This document shows positions 34,456-42,971 of a stretch of 64,000 nt of DNA, in pieces. The stretch's first letter is position 1. Every line of letters begins with the position of its first letter. Source of the DNA: Paludibacter sp. (lineage in GTDB: Bacteria; Bacteroidota; Bacteroidia; Bacteroidales; Paludibacteraceae); assembly GCF_009712605.1 (NCBI RefSeq), contig NZ_WASO01000014.1, positions 124,001 to 188,000 on the forward strand, in the 5' to 3' direction. Both the position numbers and the translations under genes were made by a program. The notes beneath the pieces are model-generated. The model was given only the letters and a program-made list of their open reading frames with translations, searched no databases and was not told where the DNA came from.

Positions 34456-34506
34456 AGAGCGTTGTTCTGAAATCTATTGAAGAAATCGGAACAACGCTCT
34501 GTTGTT
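34456..34506 (+). terminator. Terminator after the DUF3127 gene
   Basis: AGAGCGTTGTTC (34456-34467) pairs perfectly with GAACAACGCTCT (34489-34500), followed by GTTGTTTT. Confidence 0.8.
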
Positions 34507-34558
34507 TTAGAGGTCAGAAAATCACTGCTTTTGATGTGCTGGAACTAATTTGTTTATT

Positions 34559-34885
34559 GCCTGCCGCAAGCCTTACTTTTTGGCGCAAAAAGTAAGCAAA
34601 AACAGAGACGGAAAGAACTCGTTCGCTCGGCCATGAAACATTTGCACATTAACAAACTCTGTAGTTGGCCTACTCACTCAAACAGCTTTCCGTCGGTTCG
34701 GTATTTTTTGTTTACCCTTCGGGTCTGGTCTTACCAAAGATCATAAAAGTAACCCAGTTCTATTTTTATGTGTCTTGCTCATGCAGATTGGAGCTCCCTT
34801 ATCCTGTGGTCAATAAGCTGTCAGCGAAAGCTAAAAAACAAACGAAGCAACGCAAAAATTGTCTTTGTTTGAAGTTATCGACGAA
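34559..34885 (+). repeat. Interspersed hairpin repeat, copy C (right end lost)
   Basis: The left half is nearly the same as copy B: a 10-bp hairpin at 34572-34596, GACGGAAAG (34607-34615) with CTTTCCGTC (34686-34694), GGCCA (34629) with TGGCC (34666). The small hairpin is ACCC-TTC-GGGT (34714-34724) where copy B has ATCC-TTC-GGAT, a compensating pair change. Similarity fades near 34885, next to the tatD stop codon, so the right terminal hairpin is absent. The frame 34665-34889 is a shadow. Confidence 0.8.
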
Positions 34886-34901
34886 TTGAAAATTGAGTGA
34901 T

Positions 34902-35669
34902 TTACAAACTGAACAATTTTGTAGCATTCTTTCCTGTTATCTCAATAATCTCATTCACAGGTTGCTGATATATTTCAGCCAATTTTTGAGCTACAAGCCT
35001 CACGTAAGCACTTTCGTTACGTTTCCCGCGGTGAGGAGCGGGAGTGAGGTAGGGAGCATCGGTTTCCAGTACCAGATATTCGGGAGAGAGTTGTTCCAGT
35101 ACGTGACTGAGCTTCGAATTCTTGAAGGTTACCACGCCGTTGATGCCAAGATAAAAGCCGCCCAAAGATAAAATGCGCTGAGCTTCTTCTAATGAGCCAC
35201 CGAAACTGTGGAAAACACCTCTGAGTTTGGAACAATTATATTTCTCCACGCAGGCAATGGTGTCCTCAAAAGCATCGCGTTGGTGAATGATGACCGGTAA
35301 GTCGTAGTCTATAGCCCATTGTAGTTGTTGTTCGAAAGCAATGATTTGTTCCTCGCGGAATGTTTTGTCCCAGTACAAATCAATACCCACTTCTCCAATC
35401 GCGCAATAGGGACGACGTGCCAGTTTATTTTTGACCCATTCTAACTCTTTTTTGTATTCGGCATCCACACTGGTAGGATGAAGTCCAATAGTTGCACTGA
35501 AAAACTTCGTATCGGTGGCTTCAAGCGCCCACATCGGTTCCAGTGTCTCTTTATCCACGTTCGGAAGTATGATATGAGCAACCCCGGCCGCTTTCGCGCG
35601 ATTGACTACTTCCGCACGGTCTTCGTCAAACTCAGAAAGGTAAATGTGTGAATGGGTATCTATTAACAT
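34902..35669 (-). CDS. tatD: TatD family metal-dependent hydrolase (DNase)
   Basis: The 255-residue TIM-barrel enzyme starts with the metal-binding IDTHSHIYLSEFD (HxH), then GLHPTSVDAEY, the Glu in GEVGIDLYWD, VIIHQRDA, FHSFGGS and LETDAPYLTP with the Asp ligand near 205. These are the full set of TatD ligands. TatD proteins are 3'-5' DNases. Its 3' end abuts repeat copy C. It is downstream, same strand, of the four-helix-bundle element. Confidence 0.9.
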   Translation of the reverse strand: MLIDTHSHIYLSEFDEDRAEVVNRAKAAGVAHIILPNVDKETLEPMWALEATDTKFFSATIGLHPTSVDAEYKKELEWVKNKLARRPYCAIGEVGIDLYWDKTFREEQIIAFEQQLQWAIDYDLPVIIHQRDAFEDTIACVEKYNCSKLRGVFHSFGGSLEEAQRILSLGGFYLGINGVVTFKNSKLSHVLEQLSPEYLVLETDAPYLTPAPHRGKRNESAYVRLVAQKLAEIYQQPVNEIIEITGKNATKLFSL

Positions 35670-35677
35670 CTTTGTTG

Positions 35678-36252
35678 AATCGTTGAAATGTGTAATTGTT
35701 CAATCGTTCAATCGTTGAACCATTGATTTGTTTAAGCGTAATCTGTAATGTTATCTGGATTGAAAACTTCTATTGAGAGCATTCAATTTGTTTGCAATTT
35801 TGTCGATGTCGGCTTTTGTATCTGCGAATTGTTGTCCAGAGATATATTCCAGATCAAACGCTATATAGAGTTGCGACAAGACCTCCATCAATGAACCGAA
35901 AGAGATTTCTATAAAGCGGCATTTCTCTTTGACGGTACTGCGGGAAACTCCTTCGGCTATATTTGACATGACAGATACTGTCGCTCGTTGTATTTGAGCC
36001 GACAGACCAAAACGTTCTTCAACAGGAAACTGCTTTGTCAGAAGATAAATCTTTTTTACAAACAGGCGAGCATCTTGCCAAACTTCAAGTTTTTCAAAGC
36101 TGTACAGGTACATGGTATTTATCTCTTGTTGGTTAATAGAAAAAATCGTTGAACTGTTATGTCGACTCAACGATTAAACAATTCAACGATCTCTTATTTT
36201 TATTGGGTAGTCAAACGAATAACCGCTTCAACAATTACACATTTCAACGATT
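35678..36252. mobile_element. Inverted-repeat-bounded segment carrying a four-helix-bundle gene
   Basis: A perfect 23-base inverted repeat brackets the segment: left arm 35678-35700, right arm 36230-36252 (complementary). Inside the ends the core AATCGTTGA recurs: GTTCAATC twice at 35699-35714, ATCGTTGAA at 35712, and a 9-bp hairpin AATCGTTGA (36144-36152) with TCAACGATT (36167-36175). The only gene inside is the intervening-sequence-type protein at 35751-36113. That the whole is mobile is an inference. Confidence 0.5.
35751..36113 (-). CDS. Four-helix-bundle protein (23S rRNA intervening-sequence family)
   Basis: The 120-residue protein reads FEKLEVWQDARLFVKKIYLL, then FPVEERFGLSAQIQRATVSVMSNIAEG (short stretches of the family signature), and FIEISFGSLMEVLSQLYIA. 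This is the S23/IVP family, small pentameric helix bundles first seen in sequences inserted in 23S rRNA genes and related in fold to the Avd accessory protein of diversity-generating retroelements. Here it is between tatD and guaA, not in rRNA, and no reverse transcriptase is near. The start at 36113 (MYLYSFEKLEVW) is preferred over 36170. It lies inside a 23-bp inverted repeat. Confidence 0.85.
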   Translation of the reverse strand: MYLYSFEKLEVWQDARLFVKKIYLLTKQFPVEERFGLSAQIQRATVSVMSNIAEGVSRSTVKEKCRFIEISFGSLMEVLSQLYIAFDLEYISGQQFADTKADIDKIANKLNALNRSFQSR

Positions 36253-36266
36253 AAACACGTAGTTCA

Positions 36267-37796
36267 TCATTCCCACTCAATAGTTGCGGGTGGTTTTGAG
36301 CTGATATCGTACACGACGCGGTTTACACCACGTACTTTGTTGATGATGTCGTTCGAAATCTGAGCCATAAAATCATAAGGAAGATGCACCCAGTCGGCGG
36401 TCATACCGTCGGTAGAGTGAACGGCACGAAGGGCGATGGTGTTTTCGTAGGTACGTTCATCGCCCATTACGCCTACCGATTTTACCGGAAGCAGAATGGT
36501 TCCTGCCTGCCAGATGGAATCATACAAACCCCATGTTTTCAGACCTTCTATAAAGATATGGTCGGCGTCTTGGAGAATGCGAACTTTTTCGGCAGTAACA
36601 TCTCCCAGAATACGTACGCCCAGACCTGGACCCGGGAAAGGATGACGACCCAGCAAATCTTGCGAAATGCCAAGGCTTTTACCTACGCGGCGAACTTCGT
36701 CTTTGAAAAGCAGGCGCAAAGGTTCCACCACTTTCAGTTTCATTGTTTCGGGCAAACCACCCACGTTGTGGTGCGATTTGATGGTAGCTGACGGACCGTT
36801 TACCGAAACCGATTCGATAACGTCGGGATAAATAGTTCCCTGAGCCAGCCATTTTACGTCTTCTATTTTGTGTGCTTCTTTGTCGAATACTTCGATAAAG
36901 TCGCGGCCAATGATTTTGCGTTTCTTTTCCGGTTCACGAACACCTTTCAGGTCGTTCAGGAAATGTTCGGTAGCATCTACTCCGATCACGTTCAGTTTCA
37001 TGCCTTTGTACTGATCGAGTACGCTCTCGAATTCGTTTTTACGTAACAAACCGTTGTTTACAAAGATACAGGTAAGGTTGTCGCCGATGGCACGTTGCAG
37101 CAATACGCCTGCTACGGTAGAATCGACGCCTCCTGAAAGTCCGAGTACAACTTTATCGTTGCCTAACTGTACTTTCAGTTCTTTTACGGTACTTTCGATA
37201 AATGAATCGGGAGTCCAGTCCTGTGAGCAACCGCAAATATCCACCACAAAGTTTTTCAACATTTGAGTTCCTTCGGTTGTATGATAAACTTCTGGATGGA
37301 ACTGGATGCCGAATGTATTTTCTCCGCTGATTTTGAAAGCGGCATTTTTTACGGTTTCAGTGGAAGCAATCAGTTCGAAATTAGCCGGAATTTCGGTGAT
37401 GGTATCACCATGAGACATCCAAACCTGAGAACGTTCGCTTACTCCTGCAAAAAGAGGAGAGTGTGATGCAGCGACATTCAACATGGCACGGCCATATTCG
37501 CGTGTGTCGGAAGGTTCTACCTTACCGCCGTTGCTGTGGCAAAGATACTGAGCTCCGTAGCAAACGCCCAAAATTGGCATTTTTCCTTCAAACGGAGTGA
37601 GGTCGGGAATCAGCGCATTGTCCTGATGAACAGAGAACGGACTACCTGAGAGAATTACACCCTTCACAGAGGCATCGAGAGCCGGATAGTGATTGTAAGG
37701 ATGAATTTCACAGTAAACATTGAGTTCGCGGATGCGACGACCGATAAGCTGGGTGTATTGCGACCCGAAATCGAGGATTAGGATTTTGTTGGTCAT
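36267..37796 (-). CDS. guaA: GMP synthase (glutamine-hydrolysing)
   Basis: The 509-residue enzyme converts XMP to GMP. The class I glutamine amidotransferase domain carries the Cys in GVCYGAQYL (about 78) and the His-Glu in [12 protein letters not shown] (about 165); the ATP-pyrophosphatase loop is [11 protein letters not shown] (about 220), and the dimerisation domain ends PPATIEWE. The frame is open to 37916, but the family start [16 protein letters not shown] is at 37796, downstream of a -7 box at 37819-37826. It is divergent from fabI. Confidence 0.96.
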   Translation of the reverse strand: MTNKILILDFGSQYTQLIGRRIRELNVYCEIHPYNHYPALDASVKGVILSGSPFSVHQDNALIPDLTPFEGKMPILGVCYGAQYLCHSNGGKVEPSDTREYGRAMLNVAASHSPLFAGVSERSQVWMSHGDTITEIPANFELIASTETVKNAAFKISGENTFGIQFHPEVYHTTEGTQMLKNFVVDICGCSQDWTPDSFIESTVKELKVQLGNDKVVLGLSGGVDSTVAGVLLQRAIGDNLTCIFVNNGLLRKNEFESVLDQYKGMKLNVIGVDATEHFLNDLKGVREPEKKRKIIGRDFIEVFDKEAHKIEDVKWLAQGTIYPDVIESVSVNGPSATIKSHHNVGGLPETMKLKVVEPLRLLFKDEVRRVGKSLGISQDLLGRHPFPGPGLGVRILGDVTAEKVRILQDADHIFIEGLKTWGLYDSIWQAGTILLPVKSVGVMGDERTYENTIALRAVHSTDGMTADWVHLPYDFMAQISNDIINKVRGVNRVVYDISSKPPATIEWE

Positions 37797-37811
37797 GCTG
37801 GTGTGAAGAAT

Positions 37812-37845
37812 TTTGCTGCAAAGATACGTTTTTTTGCTAACTTTG
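37812..37845 (+). promoter_or_regulatory. Promoter toward fabI, overlapping the guaA promoter
   Basis: TTTG at 37812-37815, a 22-bp spacer, and TAACTTTG at 37838-37845. The fabI ATG is 168 bases further on. Confidence 0.6.
37819..37826 (-). promoter_or_regulatory. -7 box (TATCTTTG) of guaA
   Basis: On the minus strand TATCTTTG lies 22 bases before the guaA ATG. It sits inside the spacer of the plus-strand promoter toward fabI. Confidence 0.6.
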
Positions 37846-38013
37846 CACCGTTTTTTATCAAGATAAATTGGTCGGATAAGACGTTGTTGATAATGTTTTG
37901 TCTTGCTAATAAGCAAATTAGGTAGTTTTTATTGTAGTTTTGCTCCGTGTGCGATCCCGACATTGATTGTACTCAGGAGAATAGGTATCTAGTATTTATT
38001 AATTTGTAACAGT

Positions 38014-38874
38014 ATGTCAAACAATTTATTAAAAGGAAAAAGAGGAATTGTCTTCGGTGCTTTAAACGACATGTCCATTGCATGGAAAGTTGCTGAACGC
38101 GCCGTAGAAGAAGGAGCTTCAATCACATTGACCAATACCGAGTTAGCAATTCGTATGGGAACAATCGACGAATTGGCAAAGAAACTCAATGCCGAAGTGA
38201 TTCCTGCCGATGCAACCAGTGTAGAAGATCTGGAAAAGGTTTTTGCAAAATCTCAGGAAGTTCTGGGTGGCAAAATCGACTTCGTTTTGCACTCCATCGG
38301 TATGTCTCCTAACGTACGTAAAAAACGTACTTATGATGATCTGGACTACGATTTATTGAGCAAAACTCTTGATATTTCAGCTGTATCATTCCATAAAATG
38401 ATTCAGGTGGCGAAAAAGATGGATGCTATTAGCGAAGGTGGCTCTATTCTGGCGCTTTCGTATGTAGCTGCTCAACGTACTTTGTTCGGTTACAACGACA
38501 TGGCTGACGCAAAAGCAATGCTTGAATCCATTGCACGCAGCTTCGGTTATATCTACGGTCGCGAAAAAGGTGTGAGAATTAACACCATCTCGCAATCACC
38601 GACAATGACCACTGCCGGTAGCGGTATCAAAGGCTTCGACGGTCTGGTAGACTTCTCCAATCGCATGTCGCCGCTGGGCAATGCTTCTGCCAGCGAATGT
38701 GCTGACTATTGCATCGTGATGTTCTCCGACCTGACCAAGAAGGTGACTATGCAGAACCTTTATCACGACGGTGGTTTCTCAAGTATGGGTATGAGTCTGC
38801 GGGCTATGACTCAGTATAACAAGAGTTTTGAAAACGATTTCAAAGACGAGAACGGAAATATCATTTACGGATAA
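38014..38874 (+). CDS. fabI: Enoyl-[acyl-carrier-protein] reductase (NADH)
   Basis: The 286-residue short-chain dehydrogenase reduces enoyl-ACP in the last step of fatty-acid elongation. The FabI cofactor motif is GIVFGALNDMSIAW, with the typical gap; the active-site Tyr and Lys are in FGYNDMADAKAML (Y-x6-K), preceded by LSYVAAQR. ISQSPTMTTAGSGI is the substrate-loop region. The length and YNDM pattern suit the FabI form in Bacteroidota. Expressed from its own promoter, which overlaps that of guaA. Confidence 0.93.
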   Translation: MSNNLLKGKRGIVFGALNDMSIAWKVAERAVEEGASITLTNTELAIRMGTIDELAKKLNAEVIPADATSVEDLEKVFAKSQEVLGGKIDFVLHSIGMSPNVRKKRTYDDLDYDLLSKTLDISAVSFHKMIQVAKKMDAISEGGSILALSYVAAQRTLFGYNDMADAKAMLESIARSFGYIYGREKGVRINTISQSPTMTTAGSGIKGFDGLVDFSNRMSPLGNASASECADYCIVMFSDLTKKVTMQNLYHDGGFSSMGMSLRAMTQYNKSFENDFKDENGNIIYG

Positions 38875-38904
38875 TTTACGGACTCGATAAACTGATGGTA
38901 ATTG

Positions 38905-38928
38905 GCGGCTATCTTTGCAGGTAGCCGC
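38905..38928 (+). terminator. Hairpin after fabI
   Basis: GCGGCTA (38905-38911) pairs with TAGCCGC (38922-38928). The following T run is short, so it may be a weak terminator; a TATCTTTG (38910-38917) inside it could be a -7 box for lspA. Confidence 0.45.
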
Positions 38929-38971
38929 TATTTACAATTTAAATTGTACCTTATAATTTATTTCAACCATT

Positions 38972-39616
38972 ATGCAACTCTCAAAAACAGCAAAAATTTC
39001 TATCCTTACAGTTTTACTGATTCTGTTGTGCGACCAAACGCTGAAACTTTTTATTAAATCGCATTTCGAGCTTGGACATGACATACAGATATTCAGTTGG
39101 TTTCATATCTATTTTATAGAAAACAACGGGATGGCTTTCGGTATGGAACTGATCGGAAAGTTGTTTTTGAGTCTTTTCCGCATAGGTGCAGGCATCTTCC
39201 TGATTTATTACCTGCGTAAAATCATACAACGACAACTGCCGACAGGATACATAATCAGCATTTCATTGATTCTGGCCGGTGCAATCGGTAATTTGTTCGA
39301 CTGTATGTTCTATGGCCTGTTATTTTCTGACAGTATGGGACATGTAGCCCAGTTTATGCCCGAAAGCGGCGGTTATGCTCCTCTCTTTTACGGTCGTGTT
39401 GTCGACATGTTGTATTTTCCTCTGATAGAAGGCAACTTCCCCGATTGGTTCCCGATATGGGGAGGTCAGGATTTTATATTTTTCCGCCCGGTATTCAATA
39501 TCGCCGATAGCGCGGTGAGTGTCGGTGTGATATTGATATTGTTGTTCTATCGTCGTTATCTTTCCGATAATGAAGTGAAAAAGCCGGTTGACACACAGTC
39601 TGATACACAAGCATAA
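38972..39616 (+). CDS. lspA: Lipoprotein signal peptidase (signal peptidase II)
   Basis: The 214-residue inner-membrane protease cleaves prolipoprotein signal peptides. Four transmembrane helices are visible. The catalytic Asp pair is in GRVVDMLYFPL (about 147) and FNIADSAVSVGV (about 180), and ENNGMAFGM is the usual N-terminal motif. It carries the longer loop (about 105-140) common to Bacteroidota LspA. A DUF4296 lipoprotein gene follows, separated by a conserved hairpin. Confidence 0.92.
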   Translation: MQLSKTAKISILTVLLILLCDQTLKLFIKSHFELGHDIQIFSWFHIYFIENNGMAFGMELIGKLFLSLFRIGAGIFLIYYLRKIIQRQLPTGYIISISLILAGAIGNLFDCMFYGLLFSDSMGHVAQFMPESGGYAPLFYGRVVDMLYFPLIEGNFPDWFPIWGGQDFIFFRPVFNIADSAVSVGVILILLFYRRYLSDNEVKKPVDTQSDTQA

Positions 39617-39622
39617 AATGAA

Positions 39623-39672
39623 TATGTTGCTTTACAATGCCAACCGTAATGGAGCCAATTTGTAGCAACATA
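39623..39672 (+). repeat. Hairpin element, 9-bp stem with 32-base loop, copy 1
   Basis: TATGTTGCT (39623-39631) pairs with AGCAACATA (39664-39672). A second copy with the same stem length and the same loop length lies at 41568-41617. Confidence 0.7.
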
Positions 39673-39709
39673 GAATTACATGTGACCATTAAAAAATAAA
39701 TTGTTTCAC

Positions 39710-40513
39710 ATGAAAACAATAATCGTATACTTTGCAGCTATTCTGCTGCTGTTTTCCTGTAGCACTACACCTAAAGGCGTGCTCCCGGAAAGGAAAACGG
39801 CTGACGTACTTTATGACATGTATTTGGCGGATGCCTGTAATATGGTAAAGAATTACGGAGCCAATCTTGATAGCACAAAGCGTCAGTCCTATCGTTATAT
39901 TTTGCATAAATACGACGTGTCGGTTGCTGACTTTGACAGCTCTATGGTTTGGTACTCCGCACACCCTGATAAGCAGGAACATTTATATGACCGGTTGACT
40001 CTTCAGTTGCAAAAACTGCAGAAAGATGTGAATGCGCATAAATACAAACAAATAATTCCTGTACTTGCGGAAAACGATACGGTGGATGTGTGGCAAATGC
40101 CCCGTCGGTTTGACTTTACCACAGGATTTATTCACAATAAGGTCAATTTCCACTTTGACCGGAATCTATTTCATAAAGGGAATGGGTTCTTGTTGACATA
40201 CAGACTGAAACTCAATAAAGAGGATCAGGCTGAAGGAAATAAATTTCTTCTTAAAGTGGCATATCCCGGCAAAACGGACAGTTTGGTGTCTTACGCGAAG
40301 AAAGACGGACAATGGCGTAGTTATCGTGTTTTTATGCCGCTATCAGCTAAAACTGAGGTTATGACCATTGACGGCGGGCTTCTGGAATGCAAAGGAAACA
40401 ATATGCATCAGTCTGCTATTATTGCCGATGTGCATTGTTACCGTATTACGTATGCTACTCATAAAGGAGGAAAAACATCCCGCAGCTGGTGGCAGAAAAT
40501 CTTCTCAAAATAA
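39710..40513 (+). CDS. DUF4296 domain lipoprotein
   Basis: The 267-residue protein has a lipoprotein signal ending LLFSC (lipobox, Cys near 17). The N-terminal part, PERKTADVLYDMYLADACN and SYRYILHKYDVSVADFDSSMVWYS, is DUF4296, a Bacteroidota-specific domain of unknown function. The rest (about 130-267) is beta-rich. The frame opens with TTG at 39701; the ATG at 39710 begins the signal. It is directly downstream of lspA, the enzyme that would process it, and 40 bases before manA. Confidence 0.82.
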   Translation: MKTIIVYFAAILLLFSCSTTPKGVLPERKTADVLYDMYLADACNMVKNYGANLDSTKRQSYRYILHKYDVSVADFDSSMVWYSAHPDKQEHLYDRLTLQLQKLQKDVNAHKYKQIIPVLAENDTVDVWQMPRRFDFTTGFIHNKVNFHFDRNLFHKGNGFLLTYRLKLNKEDQAEGNKFLLKVAYPGKTDSLVSYAKKDGQWRSYRVFMPLSAKTEVMTIDGGLLECKGNNMHQSAIIADVHCYRITYATHKGGKTSRSWWQKIFSK

Positions 40514-40553
40514 AAGGACTTATTCATCATCAAGTACACTTACAAACAAAACT

Positions 40554-41525
40554 ATGACACTATATCCCTTAAAATTCAGCCCTATTTATAAAACCCGAAT
40601 TTGGGGTGGACACAAATTAGAACAATTCGGAAAACATTCCGATATGCTTCCAAATATTGGCGAAAGCTGGGAACTTTCCGGGGTTCCGGGCGATGAGTCT
40701 GTCGTATCAAACGGCTTTCTGGCTGGAAATTCACTTCCTGAACTGGTAGAGGTTTACATGGATGAGCTGGTCGGAAAAAAGGTTTTCGAAGCTTACGGTG
40801 AAACATTTCCTTTGCTGATTAAGCTGATCGACGCTAATGACGACCTATCCATTCAGGTGCATCCTGATGACGAACTTGCCGCTGAACGCCACAACTCTTT
40901 CGGGAAAACCGAAATGTGGTATGCTTTGCCGGGAGATAAAGAGGCTACTCTAATTTCAGGCTTTCTTCCCGGAGTGGACAAGGAGCTTTATCTGAAACAC
41001 CTTGCAGAAGGAACTCTGGAGCAAGTAATGGATAAGCATCCGGTGGAAAAGGGAGATGTTTTCTTTATTCCTGCAGGACGTGTTCATGCTATTGGCAAGG
41101 GTTGCCTTGTTGCTGAAATTCAGCAGACTTCAGACGTTACATACCGATTGTTCGATTTTAACCGTGTGGACGACAAGGGAAATGCCCGTGAATTGCATAC
41201 GGAACAGGCACTCGATGTCATTGACTTTACCTATGTGAAGGATGCAAAAAAACATCCGGTAGCGAAAGATAATGTTCCCTGCGAACTGGCTTCGTGCAAC
41301 TATTTTACAACCAACCTGATTAAACTGACGGATAAACTTGACCGCGATTACTATCATCTCGATTCGTTCGTTATTTACATGTGTACGGAGGGCTCTGTGG
41401 AGCTGAAGTATGATGGCGGTAGCGAGACAATGGTAAAAGGTGAAACCGTATTGTTGCCGGCTTCCCTAAGTAGCGTTACTCTGGTACCGCAACGTTCGTC
41501 GGAGATTCTTGAAGTTTACGTTTAG
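40554..41525 (+). CDS. manA: Mannose-6-phosphate isomerase, class I
   Basis: The 323-residue cupin enzyme interconverts mannose 6-phosphate and fructose 6-phosphate. The zinc site is QVHPDDELA (Gln and His), Glu in GKTEMWYAL and His in PAGRVHAIGKG, all present. The length fits the short bacterial type. The open frame extends to 40368 inside the DUF4296 gene, but MTLYPLKFSPIYKTRIWGG at 40554 is the family start. It is probably co-transcribed with the lipoprotein gene and is followed by the second 9-bp-stem hairpin element. Confidence 0.92.
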   Translation: MTLYPLKFSPIYKTRIWGGHKLEQFGKHSDMLPNIGESWELSGVPGDESVVSNGFLAGNSLPELVEVYMDELVGKKVFEAYGETFPLLIKLIDANDDLSIQVHPDDELAAERHNSFGKTEMWYALPGDKEATLISGFLPGVDKELYLKHLAEGTLEQVMDKHPVEKGDVFFIPAGRVHAIGKGCLVAEIQQTSDVTYRLFDFNRVDDKGNARELHTEQALDVIDFTYVKDAKKHPVAKDNVPCELASCNYFTTNLIKLTDKLDRDYYHLDSFVIYMCTEGSVELKYDGGSETMVKGETVLLPASLSSVTLVPQRSSEILEVYV

Positions 41526-41567
41526 TCGCAAGAGTTGGGTCACTTGGCTCTACGAATATGAAACGAA

Positions 41568-41617
41568 CATGTTGCTTCACAACACCCAAGAATAATATAA
41601 TAATTTCCAGCAACATG
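41568..41617 (+). repeat. Hairpin element, 9-bp stem with 32-base loop, copy 2
   Basis: CATGTTGCT (41568-41576) pairs with AGCAACATG (41609-41617). Compared with 39623-39672 the outer base pair changed from T-A to C-G, the loop length is the same, and ACAA, CC, A, TAAT and AATTT positions agree in the loop. Confidence 0.7.
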
Positions 41618-41655
41618 AAGTTCCATACTTCCTTAAACAAAGGAATTATTATAGT

Positions 41656-42939
41656 ATGAAAAAGCTTGCATTGTTGAGCATGATCTTGCTGTTTGCAATC
41701 AATGTAATGGCAGGAGAAAGGCGGACAGAAATCGTTTCTTACCGTTTGGATATGAAACTCGATTCTGCCGGACGATTGCTCAATGTACAGGCTCTGATTA
41801 AACTGGCAAAAGACGATAGCACAAAAATAGTGCGATTCAATTTTGCCGATATTATTCCAATCCACACAGCTTCCTGTAACGGTGATACGATCGGATATCG
41901 TCGTTCGCAGGATGGCTTACTCCTTCAATTGCCGGCTTTCCGGAAAGGCGAACTTCGCTTCAACTATACACTCGAAACGGATTCTTTCAAGAGCGATAGG
42001 GTAATTGCGTTGGTTCGAGCCCGTAAGTGGTTCCCTTATCTTTACGACAATGTTGCTTCTTCGGAAATAAACCTGACCGTACCTGCCGGTTATTATGCCT
42101 ATTCTTCAGGCAAACAGTCTGGTTATGAGTTTGACGGGATAAACCGGCAATATCATTTTCGCGTGAAGGTAAATGCTGGAATGCCTCTGTTTATTGCGCC
42201 GGTAGATTATTATACCGGTTTGGTGCAAAAATGGAAGGGCAGGCAACTGAATTATTTCTTTCATACAACGGATACTGCCAAAGCGAATACAGTTGCCCGT
42301 GAAAGTTTGCAAGCTTTTCGTTTTGCCAATAAATTTATAGGGAAATACAGGCCTCCTACGTTTACGTTTATCGAATTTCCGGGCTTTGATTTTTGTCAGT
42401 CGATGCCGGGCTTCGTGTTGATGGGACCCGAATATATTGCTAACGTCAACAAGCCGGATAAGCGTTACTGGGTGGGTCACGAAACATTTCATCAGTGGGT
42501 GGGGAACGGCTATTTCACACGACTTTATAACCATTCGTCCTACACGCGTTTTACAGAAGAATCGTTGACGGAATACCTGCGAATGGTGTATCTGCAAAAG
42601 AGTTGCGGCGATGATACCCTGAAAGCGATGCTTCGTGAGAATTGCCGGATTTATAATACCTATATCAAGGGCACAGCAGAGGATCTGCCTATTGCTGCCA
42701 ACCGTCCTAACTGGGTGACATATACCCTTGGTCCGGTAATATGGCATCTGGTTCGCGGAGAGATGGGCGACAAAAAATGGCAGAAATTTATTCGGAAACT
42801 CTATTCAAAATATTACGGAAAAGTGATTGATTATGCTGTTTTCAGGGAGCAATTAACTAAATTTGCATCGGAAGAAACCGTAATCAGAATGGAAAAGCGT
42901 CTCAACGAAAAAGGTATTCCTGCTGAATTTTCGGAATAA
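41656..42939 (+). CDS. Divergent M1-type (gluzincin) peptidase-like protein, exported
   Basis: A 427-residue protein with a signal peptide (MKKLALLSMILLFAINVMA), an N-terminal beta domain, and a gluzincin core: HETFHQW (about 276, the HExxH zinc motif) and FTEESLTEYL about 21 residues later, where typical M1 enzymes have 18. The GAMEN exopeptidase motif is not seen; the corresponding region reads FCQSMPGFVLM. A Tyr in TYTLGPVIW may be the catalytic one. It lacks the usual C-terminal helical domain. A zinc peptidase is likely, but not an ordinary aminopeptidase N. Confidence 0.7.
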   Translation: MKKLALLSMILLFAINVMAGERRTEIVSYRLDMKLDSAGRLLNVQALIKLAKDDSTKIVRFNFADIIPIHTASCNGDTIGYRRSQDGLLLQLPAFRKGELRFNYTLETDSFKSDRVIALVRARKWFPYLYDNVASSEINLTVPAGYYAYSSGKQSGYEFDGINRQYHFRVKVNAGMPLFIAPVDYYTGLVQKWKGRQLNYFFHTTDTAKANTVARESLQAFRFANKFIGKYRPPTFTFIEFPGFDFCQSMPGFVLMGPEYIANVNKPDKRYWVGHETFHQWVGNGYFTRLYNHSSYTRFTEESLTEYLRMVYLQKSCGDDTLKAMLRENCRIYNTYIKGTAEDLPIAANRPNWVTYTLGPVIWHLVRGEMGDKKWQKFIRKLYSKYYGKVIDYAVFREQLTKFASEETVIRMEKRLNEKGIPAEFSE

Positions 42940-42971
42940 ATCGAACATCCATTTTACCACAACTGAACCAC

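Noticed and set aside
35751-36113. Diversity-generating retroelement accessory gene (Avd)
   Set aside because: No reverse transcriptase, template or variable repeat was seen nearby; the protein fits the general intervening-sequence family.
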